A DNA stretch of 64,000 nucleotides from Hysterangium stoloniferum (taxonomy: Eukaryota; Basidiomycota; Agaricomycetes; Hysterangiales; Hysterangiaceae), in contig WHVD01000229.1 in the NCBI GenBank assembly GCA_015178975.1, positions 1 through 64,000 on the forward strand. Reading direction: 5' to 3'. The notes beneath the pieces are model-generated. The model saw only the letters and a program-made list of their open reading frames with translations, did no database searches and had not been told where the DNA came from. Positions within the stretch are counted from its first letter, which is position 1. Each line of letters begins with the position of its first letter. Positions 1 to 9,853 of this stretch are shown piece by piece. The position numbers and the translations under genes are program-made.

Positions 1-480
1 TTAACTCCGGCCTCTCCCGTACAAAAGCCCCCTCTCAATACTGCCCCTTTCGCAGCCATTCCCTACCGGTCGTTGTCAGAAGGCATTATTTGCTACCGGG
101 AAGGCGGTTGTTGTGGTTGATTGGACATGTAGAAGTTCCGGGTGTGTCATTGATGATATTGGACACCGTCGTTCGCCCGTCTTTCGTTTGACCTTACAGG
201 TATCGATGAACCTTCCGTGCGGTCGAAAGTTGCGCCGGCAAGTGACAGTGGGCCTGAACCCTCTGTGGAGTAGATAGCTATGATGGAGGATGTGGGATGT
301 ACGTTATATAATTAGTAACTGCACGCATGCACGCATACATGTAATATATGTGTTCGTTGTGAACATAATATGGAACATCTCCGATAAAGCACTACTATGC
401 AACATGCAAGATTCGGATGAGAGACGGATCGATGGGATATTATTTTCTAACCTGCAAAGTTTCAACACAGACAGAGGTAA
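1..480 (+). pseudogene. UBP14/USP5-like relic, 3' part only (unit 0)
   Basis: This is the tail of a UBP14/USP5-type ubiquitin hydrolase relic, homologous to the ends of the copies near 14500-14990, 23450-23930 and 41700-42180. Translating + strand pieces gives a UBA-like stretch (RCQKALFATG-type, near 75-130; here the frame is broken) and a second one reading SGPEPSVE, stop, IAMMEDVG at about 250-295, which fits the second UBA domain of this family. The stop is a TAG at 271-273 where the family has Gln. The catalytic part lies outside the window or is lost. Non-functional. Confidence 0.6.
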
Positions 481-599
481 GTAATCAAATTCTCAACATG
501 ATGGGGGTACGAAGGTTTCTGTGAGTAGGAGCGGCGCGAAGAGACATATGGTTACCCTCAGATTCCATGCCATTTTGCGGGCGGAGCTCTTTTCAAAGA

Positions 600-860
600 T
601 TCAACGCCACTGTAATGATTCTATGATGTTGTAAAATTGTGGAGGACCGGTAGAATTTGTGATGCCATGGTATCGGCGAAGCCAGCATCGAAGATTTCTG
701 CCGGCCCCACGTCGCAATGGACCCATTCGGCGAGCCTCTTTAATACCTCCAGATTCATTTAATTGTAATTGGTTGTCACCCTCCTGGTCTGAAAATATTA
801 ATGTCAAGAATCTGGGCAATCAAACAACCGACCGCTCATGACTTCAAGGAATGAAGGCGA
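600..860 (+). pseudogene. small relic of X exon 9
   Basis: At about 655-715 the sequence matches the start of exon 9 of gene X (GEASIEDFCRP, compare 11955-11995), followed by unrelated sequence. It is a scrap left of duplication A. Between 480 and 600 I see only sequence shared with the spacers behind the other U copies. Confidence 0.4.
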
Positions 861-1784
861 CGCCGGGGGAGCGCCCGGTCATGTATGACGTCACTGCGTT
901 ATGGAAAAACTCTCGCCGGTAACTTAACGACTCGTGTGAACTTGTTACATGATAGGCCTTCACAGAAAGACCAGACCGTTAAGAAACGAAGCATCGGTAT
1001 CGCCTGTTTTAAGCGTTGAAAGGATGATTCTTAATGGCGCTTGATTTGACAGGGGGACCCATGATAGGCAAGTCGCTAATGCTCAGTGTCGGTCATGGGA
1101 GGCCGTGGGCTGTGGTATGTGACTCGTGTGATGGTATTTCAGCCGATTTTCGGACGTCTCGGGGATCAAATTCTGTATGTTACCCCTCCTTTTTGAATTG
1201 TGGTTTTAATATTGAAACATCGTCCCTACTTTTTTAGCTTGGCTTCTTTCTCCACGACCAGTGGTCACACTGGTCACAATCACACGCGGCTTGGAGCACC
1301 CATCAAATGGTGGAGGATCGCCAAGAGGGCTGAAACAGCCGAAATACATCGCTCAAGTATCGCAGGCTTGCAATTCCAACAATCGGTAGTGCATTGACTT
1401 GCTATACATTAAACCTGTGACACGACATCAGGTGGGGCTAAAGATTGGCGGACGTTGCATGCGATGGTGGGGGGGGATCCCGGCCGAAGCCCTTCGTTGG
1501 GAGATATATTAACTGATACATTAAAATTTTATATTCCTAGTCAAACGTGCGCTCGATTATTATTTGGTAGCTTCAATCCATCCACAGATTTGTTGGGTAT
1601 ATGCGTTTTGCATATTAATTGCGTGGATTATTCATAACAAGGTGGCCAAAGACACGGCCTTGGGAGGTTTTACCAGTGCGATCCATCGATATCGAGATGA
1701 GATAGGCAAAGTGTGTACGAGAATGCGAAAGGGAAAGGTAGGCGGGTAGCGACGGCGCTGTTTCTGTAGGAACACTACCTACGT

Positions 1785-2120
1785 TTGTACAGTTCAATTT
1801 TAAGCGACTCCGAAATGGATCCGGACTCGTCACTCGTCACCATTCTCTCGCCCCGACAAATAGAGTTGCAAGAAGACAGAGGAGCGAATGTACGTCGTGC
1901 ATCAAAATACCCAAGGTCGTCGTCCAACTCTCCTCTCCATGCATCGCAGAAAAGTCCAGGAAGTCGTGGAGAGCAGGGTTTGGGCTATTCGCTCACACTG
2001 CCGTGCACGCAATTTCAGGTTCTGGATATTGTGAATTTAACGACAGTAACCCCCGTATTAGCCTCGAGGCGTCATGAAACAATAAATGGGCTGATTTTGG
2101 GTTCTGAACTAGTCTTCTGA
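1785..2120 (+). other. conserved open frame, 111 aa, unknown
   Basis: An open frame starting MYSSILSDSEMDPDSSLV and rich in Ser/Pro/Arg. The same frame is open in copy B (37071-36736, minus) and copy C (56590-56925). Opposite-strand and other-frame ORFs (for example a 114-aa one on the other strand in B and C) cover the same bases, so conservation between recent duplicates does not pick out a coding frame. No family recognised. Confidence 0.2.
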
Positions 2121-2598
2121 TAACCGAATAATTTGAGACGACAGGAACAATGTTGTTGTGACAAAAACCGGCAATGCTCATACCCCAAACGCGGGAACAC
2201 TGCCAGATCGTATATCGGACTAGACCACCCGCTTATATTTTCCCTTTCATCGTACGAGTTCATTTTTCACCCACACGCGTATATATACATGCGCTTCTAT
2301 GAAATGCAACCTCAGTCGTTTCCCTACAGCCCCGCTGGGCAGCGGCTGAGTCTTGGGCGTCCGCTGCTCCTCTTCTATTCTAGCTCGGTCCAATTTTGTA
2401 AGTTGTGCTGTCTTTCTTTGTCCTCAAGGAGAAGAAGTGAAGCATTGGCCAACCCAATCAAACCCAAACCATGAAGACTAAACATCCATCGACCTGACGC
2501 ACCAACTTGGGAGCTCCCAAATCAAAGCTCGGCCTCTTCCACTTTTATTTCATTTCCTTACCATCCACATTCAATGTCCTCTCTTTTGTCACGCTCGT

Positions 2599-2700
2599 CG
2601 CATTATGAATAGGCTCCATCTTGGACAACGTCCTCCCACTCTCCCAACCTCCCAACCTCCCAAACTCAAACCCAAACCCAAACCCAAACCTCTCCCTTCA
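2599..2700 (+). repeat. single copy of the 93-bp minisatellite unit plus CCCAAA run
   Basis: This is the counterpart of the tandem array in copy B (35896-36267). Here there is one unit followed by a short run of CCCAAA hexamers. Copy C also has one unit (57405-57500). Confidence 0.6.
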
Positions 2701-2956
2701 AAGACAGTTGCGGCAATTGTGATGCATCCTCTAAATATTCAAAGTAAATGGCATGCACATACCCTCTCGTCTTGTTGCATCTGTTGCATCTCTTTCTTAG
2801 TCTCCTTCTCTCGAACCTTGCGTGGGTTTTAACAAGACGCAGTTGGTAAACGAAAGAGCTTCTGGGACTTTGTCAACTATGTGCTGTAACTGCGACAGGA
2901 CTGTTGGGAATTTCTTGTTCAGTCGTCATGGTGCAATGTTTGGAAAGGCTTAGACT

Positions 2957-3247
2957 TTGGGCATGGCCTCAAACTCGTCAACATACCTTATCGAAGGCGA
3001 CGCGCAAGAAGATTTGCCCATGCTGCGTGACCCTGGTGGCAGGCTGTGTGAACCTTGCTGTGGTATTCTATGCAAAGCGGTCAGCCTGATGCCTGGATGC
3101 CTCAGATACGATCAGTCGACTGGCTCAGGACTTAGGCAGCGGGGATCGGGCAAGCTGGCACCTATTCAGGCCGACACAGCTGATAATGATATTCGGTTTC
3201 TTCCGATACTTTTACCAAACCGTGCCTCCAATTTCTCTCCATACTAG
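2957..3247 (+). other. conserved open frame, 96 aa, unknown
   Basis: A 96-aa open frame with a Cys-rich centre (CEPCCGILC) that ends at the same stop (NFSPY) in all three duplicates: here, 35614-35324 (minus) and 57753-58043. Differences are few and mostly single residues. It could be part of an exon of a gene carried by duplication A/B/C, but no domain is recognised and there is no independent support for translation. Confidence 0.25.
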
Positions 3248-3425
3248 CACGGCTCCCCATGCAAACATTATCAGTATGGATTTACCCTCAAGTGATAGAG
3301 CCTTATAATCCTTTATTAATTTGAAGAGTTTATTCCCCAACGTAACGGTCGATTGTCTAAGGGTGCTTAAAGGTATTCGTCAAGGTGTGATAGGAATATC
3401 GAGGTGACAGCATAGCAGTCACCAG

Positions 3426-3582
3426 GAAGTTGCGGGGAACCATTTTAGCTGAGGTCGATTACATGCGCCATCACTACTATGACTCTGCCGATCTTCGCTT
3501 CTTCGCTAGTGCCAAGCCCGGAAATAAAGGTGGTATACATATTTATGAGAAGCCATTTCCCTGGATATCAGATCTTAGGCGG
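3426..3582 (+). other. possible exon of an unknown gene in copy A
   Basis: Between an AG at 3424-3425 and a GTAAG at 3583 an open stretch reads like real protein: it contains AEVDYMRHHYYDSADLRFF and PGNKGGIHIYEKPFPW. The matching stretch in copy C is 58222-58378 with few changes. I do not recognise the family. Neighbouring exons could not be joined with confidence. Confidence 0.3.
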
Positions 3583-4214
3583 GTAAGACGGCCTTCTTTA
3601 AAATGATTTTAGCATGAAATGGATCTCGTTTACCAGAAGCGAACATGCCTCAAGAGATCCACCCCCTCTTTAACAATTATGTTCAATTGCGCCACTGTTA
3701 ACTGTTTTTTCAGCAGTCTATTCCTTGTGTTTTCCCCCTCGCCTGTGCCTGTGAGCCTTACGACCCTCCTTTGGCGCTCCTCCACATGTCGTGTGTTGAA
3801 GAATCACTTCCCAACCAAAATGGATATCTTGGTGTCGTACAGTAACTTTGTCCCGATCCGCTCCATTGCCAGACCACAAAAGTAACCGGGGCCTACTTCG
3901 AATGTCCGTTGGATTACGAATGACAGATGCGAACCACCTAGTCATGGCTTCTCTGTCAATGTCGGATATGCCTTGCCCAATTCCTGATGAATCCAGCAAG
4001 CCTTGTGGCGACTCCAGGCAAGTTGCAAAACCACGGCACTCAACGAAAAAACAGTCCGATACGAGATCACGTTGGTGTAGAATACTTCATTTCCTTCCCA
4101 CAATTACCACCGTTTAAGAGATGGACGTACGTTTAATTATGCACGACGCAGCACCTCAGTGATGTCTCAAGTGCTTGTACAGCGAGTATTTGGCCTAGGA
4201 AACTGAAGACACAA

Positions 4215-4495
4215 TACTCACAGAACAGACACATCTGAACGATAATGAATGGGTCAACATATCGGGAAAGTTGATAAACCAACGCACCCCGTTCTCAAAG
4301 ATACAAGCCCGAAACAACTAATTGACACCCCTACCCCATGAACCAGAGAAATTGATGAAAAGAAAGAAGTAGAGATATCCAAAGAAAGAAGAAGGATGAG
4401 GAGAACTAGAAAAAGAAAAGAAAGAAGTATGTCTGACCTCTGCATAGACTTCTATATTTGCACAAAATCTTAATTTCCTCAATGACACATTAGGA
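4215..4495 (+). other. about 280-bp segment absent from copy C
   Basis: An A-rich stretch (many GAAAGAAG-type runs) present between CACTCACAG-type and GTCACTACC-type sequence in copy A but missing at the homologous point of copy C (about 59016). The end of copy B still carries the first bases of it, so deletion in C is the simpler reading. Confidence 0.5.
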
Positions 4496-6799
4496 TAAAG
4501 GAGTCACTACCTTGTCCGTATCCATTATTATTGACCCCTTCACTCCGGACTGTCGTTGTAGCCTCCAGCGGGTCCGCACTGGAATGAAAAGACGCGCTGG
4601 GGAACTCACTCGACACTGTACCCCGCTTGAAGATATCTTTTCCAACTCAATACCTACGATATACGAAAGCGGGGATGACATACAAATTGTGTGCCTATAT
4701 TCCTGCTAGTTCATATCTCTCCTGGCAAACCCCGACGAACACAGTGATCGCTGCGGACGAAGAGTGATAGCTTTCCTGACCGGTGTGTGGGGCGATGCTG
4801 CATTGACTGTGCCCCTATACGTAACGTGCACTTCAAGCATCACAGATTCCATGTAATTGCAATCCATATAGCCTATCTACCTGCCATAGATTTCTTTTTC
4901 AAATCGTTGGTGATGTTACTATATACTCAGATGTCACCTCGATATCAATCAGGGCGCTGTTTCAGCTTGGTGTTCTCTTCCCCTTGCGCACGGTGGCATC
5001 TCGGATGCCCGCGCTTTTCGGTTCTCTCACATTTTACAGGAATCCTCTCAAATAACCCACCATACTACTGGCAGTGAACCGTTTTCGACACACGTAGCAT
5101 GGATAATAGCAGTACCTCGATAATGATCAGAGTGTGTGATTTCCACATTCACCCCAGACATTTGCATATTATATTGTTAGACGATATATCAATCGTTGAT
5201 TAGTATTTTCAGATGGTGACACCGTCATCTTCAACAGTATTTAGCTAGTAGTCACAACGAATGATGGTATATGATTACGGTAAAGTCGGAACTGTCGCAA
5301 CTACGCCGGGAGATAATGAATATATATATTGTACTTTCGGGTTTGACCATTGAACACGAAGTCCATGTTTCAAAGCATCTGCGAGATAAGTCGGCGTAGA
5401 GTCGCGCCAGGCTGGCACCTGCCCCTGCCTCGCCTCCCTGGCCTCCGCGACGCCTCATTCGAGTAGGGCTACCCCGGTAGACGTGATTGCTCTGTTTGCC
5501 GAGAGCAACTGATCGCCTCACGGTTTCACTGGTAGGTCAAAAAGTTTACTACCCGAAGAATGTAGCTGATTCCAGCTTATTTTCAGATCGTATTGAACAA
5601 GCATCATTTGCCGAATATTCTTTTGACCTCTCTTCCCTTGATATGAACATTCCTTCAACGTATTTTTCCTTCCACAGAACCTGCCTGTTATGTCGCTCCC
5701 ACCTTCCCCGCTCCCCGTCACACGCTTGCCCATTTACTAGTATAATATGACGATGTAGTGCAGCGTATTTTGTCAAATTTGAAACCCCATGTTCAATACA
5801 AATCCTAGCCGCCACTTCGCCTCTAGGTTATTATGGCATGTGAAGCGAGACATATTCAGGCAATTTTGCGACCTCTGCAGGCCATCCAGCATCTAATTTC
5901 GTAATGACTGAAATATGGCGTGTTTCTCACTTCCCTGCAACCAATCGTTGTTCCGTGACAAGTCATGTAATTTCAAAATTATTGACATGATGGGATTTTT
6001 TTTGGGCTTCAGTTCACTGCAGCTTAATATTATGTAGCTCCAGATATAGGGGTTTAAGATTGCATGTAATATTATAATGTATACAGTAGATACCGCGACC
6101 AATCTGTGACAGCCTAAAGTGAGGGTAATAGAGCATTCAGAACCCTGAGAACGATTTTGTCCAGGGAATGTGGCAAGTGAATCATGTGGCACACAGCATA
6201 CTGTATACCTGCGCGACAAGATTTATTGCCATATTCCTGCATCCACGACTGTGATGATCCTTAATGCCCTCGGTTGCTTGTCTTTACGCCTCCTGCATGT
6301 AGACGGAAAATTCATGGTGTCGTTCACTATACCCTCTCAGGTAGACCCCTCGCCAGTGTCTCAGCCAGAGTATTAAGGTGGCCCAGCAATAGCTATATTT
6401 AAAAAAATACTGTCTGATTTGTTCATCCGGTTCCGCCACGTGCCTTTATAATTCGCTGTTCGTCCACTATACCGTCTTCACATGACCACCATGAATCAAA
6501 ATTATTATAATTTTAAAAAGCAGTCCAAATAAAAAAAACTGCCCATAAGTAAAACCCACACCTGTTCTACATCTCGCTCAACCAGCCTCATCCACTGCAA
6601 TTCCATCGTGTCCATGGTGAGGTCCAACTGTGTTGCCGGGGGCAGCTCGGGTAGCCGCTGCCTCGCCATTAGCCCCGTCTTGCGATTCTCCCATCATGTC
6701 CTTGGCAAGAACCAACCACATTGGGCGGTAAAGACAGACCGTGTCACCATTAACAACCAAAACTGTCCAGGTCGCCGTGATTATTTAATTTTATATCGA

Positions 6800-7690
6800 T
6801 CAGTTCAGCACTGAAATTGGTCATTCGTATGGGGGAAATAAGGCCACCCTTCGGAATAAACTGGGAAGATGTAAAGAACGCTCAGGAAGAATCAAATACC
6901 TCATACGCTACTGTGACGTCACTGAGAATCAGTACCAAATCTAGTGTGGAAAATCTACTGCCCGATCTGCTCCCTGATTACAGTGTGGAATCTGTAGAAC
7001 TCATCCAGGGCCGGAGTTACGGTGGTGATTTTCGCTTCCCTTTGATGAGCTGGTAGCCTGCCGATGGGGTAAAAGGTTATACGCGTAACAGTTGTTGGTG
7101 CATTTTATGGCACTGATATATTTTAGACATTTTTGTATGCACAATGCACAATGCACACCGGGTAATTTAGAAGAACTCGAATACAAAATGGCCATATAAT
7201 ACATGATTGGCAAGACAAATGTGACGACGAGCGAGTGTGCCAGCTTGGATAGCAGCACCTCAAATTCCCGAAAAGCAAATCTCAATCATGGACTACTTTT
7301 TCCAAAAGATTTTATTACAACTCCATCTTTGGAAATGATATTGAACCCATTTTGACAACAGCACTCTCCTACGGACAAGAGTAGTCGTGGAAATGCCCTA
7401 GAAATTGTTTGTTTCATTTCCCCCTTCATCACTGTAAGCGGAAAAACACTCAGCACCGCAGGGCTAAAAGCAAACTAAAACGGGGGCGAGCCTAACAGAG
7501 TAGTTTAGTCACTCCGGTGATGTAGAACTGCATATCATATTCTTATTTGAACATACTTCTCCACGTTATATTTCTGGCCTCTCGGGGGGACCTGGTATAC
7601 ATGATATTATGAACAGAAGATAGGAATCATGCGTCTAGATTTACCATGAAACAATAAACATCACAGTTTCACAATATAGAGCAGTATCTG
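6800..7690. repeat. collapsed mini-unit (M end + M start + X 3' piece)
   Basis: Here three distant parts of the standard unit are fused. First comes the C-terminal end of M (6817-7060, minus strand, like 16830-17030), then the 5' region of M (about 7095-7310, like 9250-9480), then a piece of X running from intron 9 through exon 11 (about 7320-7595, like 12140-12350). Two internal deletions of a full unit explain it. All parts are non-functional. Confidence 0.6.
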
Positions 7691-7979
7691 TTGAGAACGG
7701 TTCGACTCTATATGAGCTCAGACGTTCGGAATGAGGTCACCGTATTTCCCCCATATGAAGGCTTCCCCGAAACACCACTTCCTGATCAAATGTTAAGTTG
7801 CCGGGACGTGTCGCTGTGTTTGGTTTGTTTGTTGTTGGTTAGCATCGTTCGAGGCACTTTTGGTACGAACCTTTGATTATTTAATCTTATATCAATCAGT
7901 TCCGGTGAATTTCATTGTAGCGGCAATCACTGAAATTGGTCGGCTATGCATTCGTATGGGGGAAATAAGGCCACCCCTC

Positions 7980-9450
7980 AGCGCTTGCTTCTTCCCAGTC
8001 GTTTATCTCTTTCCGAAGCAAGGAACGCTGAGGAAGAATTAAATACCTCATCCGTTACCCTGACGTCACTGAGAACCAGTACCGAATCTAGTATGTGACA
8101 AATCGACTGCCCGATCTGCTCCACGATTACACTGTGGAATCTGTAGAACTCATCCAGGGCCGGAGTTACGGTGGTGATTTTCACTTCCCTTTGATGAGCT
8201 GGAAGCCTGTCGATCGGGTAAAAGGCTATAGGTAATAATTATGTCATCAGAAGATTTCGACACTTCAGCTCATTCCATGGTATGGTATATTCTCGTCTCG
8301 ATACATATTCTCGCCTCGAGTCTGAATAAGCAAAAGTGGTTTAACTTACGATATGATGAACATGCCCCAGGCAGTAGAGGGTGAAGTCAATACAGAGAAC
8401 GGTGAAGATACTGGAAAAATTGTGTTAAAAAGTGTACAAAATGTGAAATGTGACCCCGAACAAACGCGACGGACATTCCCACCGAAGTAAATGAGACTGG
8501 ACAGCTGGGTTTTAAGCCCATGCTTTCAAGGAGACTTGGGACGCTGTGCTTACCTGTCATGTACCATTCCTCACAAAAATAGAGACCCATATCCATCTCG
8601 GTAATTCTGAATGACCTCCCATAACATGAGGAAGGAAAGAATTGTTTCGTAGATCAGCAATGGCAGCACTCCAAACGCAGACTTTGGTGGCATTCCATCA
8701 ACAGAAAGCAAGCGTTGAGTCCGAAAGGCGGTGCTGACCCTAATCCATATTAACAACAAGTTGGAAATATAAGAACTCACCGAATGGCATATGAAGACCC
8801 ATCACGAGCAAACTTGCAAGTACCGCTAGTGCTAATACCATTTCTAGTACTATAAGAGACTTGTAGTTCGCTCGATAAACGGCGTAAACCTTTTTTAAGT
8901 TGGTGTAACTTAAAGTAATAACTAAATGACATCGATCTTGTATTAATGAGAGAAACCCACCCGACATAGTAGAATGACTTGATGCAGTGTGTAGTGAGGC
9001 CTCTTCCACCGTTAATTCTGCGAGAATGGGACGCTCCAGGTAAGAAAACCAATACAACAGAGACAGCAAAATGTTACTTACTTTTCACTAATACCCTGCT
9101 CCAGTCTCGAGGCCGGGTGCCACTTCCCGGCCACATCGCCAACCCGTCATCGCGGGGCTGCCTTCGGCAACGTCCTCCTATGCCATACCAACGCGCTCGT
9201 CATCAGCGACAATGAGCTCGCGTACCATCGTTCCGCGCCACCCCAGAAGGGCACCCTTGGCCCATTTTGCGGCACTGATATATTTTATGCATTTCTTTTT
9301 GGCATAACGCACATCTTGTAATTTAGCAGAATTGGAATACAAAATAGCTATATCATACATGATTGGTGAGACAAAGGTGACGACGAGCGAGTGCGCGAGT
9401 TTGGATAGCAGCACCGCAAATTCCAACAAATAAAGCCCGAAAAGCAAGTC
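7980..9450 (-). pseudogene. gene M copy 1: multi-TM membrane protein relic, DUF6533-like
   Basis: Read on the minus strand, several exon-like blocks encode hydrophobic helices: a 5' block around 9440-9300 (LFGLYLLEFAVLLSKLAHSL), then VYAVYRANYKSLIVLEMVLA and following helix (about 8890-8780), then FGVLPLLIYETILSFLMLWE (about 8680-8600), and a terminal block near 8290-8100 (KITTVTPALDEFYRFH). The order and the ETILxFLMLWKxIQ helix resemble the basidiomycete DUF6533-type seven-TM family; this is recognition by eye, not a search. Stops and shifted frames between the blocks show decay. It lies head-to-head with X copy 1. Confidence 0.4.
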
Positions 9451-9853
9451 TCAATCATAGACTACTTTTTCCAATCGATTTTATTACGACGCCATCTTAT
9501 ACATCTTTATTCTGTATTAGCCAAGGCACAACTGACCTATCGCTACAACGCCATATGTCCGTTAGCACATCATGGTACTTTCATTTTATTCGACAAACAA
9601 TTGAAAAAATCGTGCGGTTTTTGTTTAATGACGAATGATCTATCTAATCCATTATATTCCAGAAGTTCCACTACGCACAAAGTCCACACCATAATTACGG
9701 CCTTTGAATATATGTGTGTCGCTGTTGGATGAACACTGACTGCATTTCCCTACTGACGCGCTCCATCCCAGGGCACAGCCCACAGTAAATACAGCGCCTC
9801 GTGCCAAAGAGCGACTATCCCTCACCATCTACTAAGATCATCGACCATATACC
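9451..9853. promoter_or_regulatory. divergent intergenic region between M and X
   Basis: About 400 bp separate the divergent starts of M (minus) and X (plus). The block is conserved in front of X copies at 18240-18813, 45475-45843 and 61360-61715, including an AGCACATCATGGTAC-type segment and the stretch just before the X start. A shared promoter is an inference from the layout. Confidence 0.35.

Larger units (their letters stand above)
957..6700 (+). repeat. segmental duplication copy A
   Basis: About 5.7 kb that recurs as copy C (55466-61190, same orientation) and partly as copy B (34680-37870, inverted). Similarity is high along the whole length, judged by eye. Relative to C, copy A keeps about 280 bp near 4215-4495 that C lacks, and it lacks the leftmost 560 bp of C and B. 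No terminal inverted repeats or target duplication are visible and copy ends differ, so this is a duplicated host segment. Several 90-120 aa open frames overlap each other inside it; none is convincing as a gene on its own. Confidence 0.8.

Noticed and set aside
1785..2474. Overlapping 111-121 aa ORFs on both strands in duplications A, B and C
   Set aside because: Several frames are open over the same bases and the copies are too similar for conservation to indicate a coding frame; kept only as low-confidence entries.
2660..2700. CCCAAA/TTTGGG hexamer runs suggesting a telomere or interstitial telomeric repeat (also 35885-35920, 57460-57500)
   Set aside because: Only a few hexamers, mixed with CTCAAA/GAGTTT variants, part of duplication A/B/C and next to the minisatellite; the usual basidiomycete telomere is TTAGGG.
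957..6700. Duplication A/B/C as a large DNA transposon
   Set aside because: Copy ends do not coincide, and neither inverted termini, target duplications nor transposase are seen.
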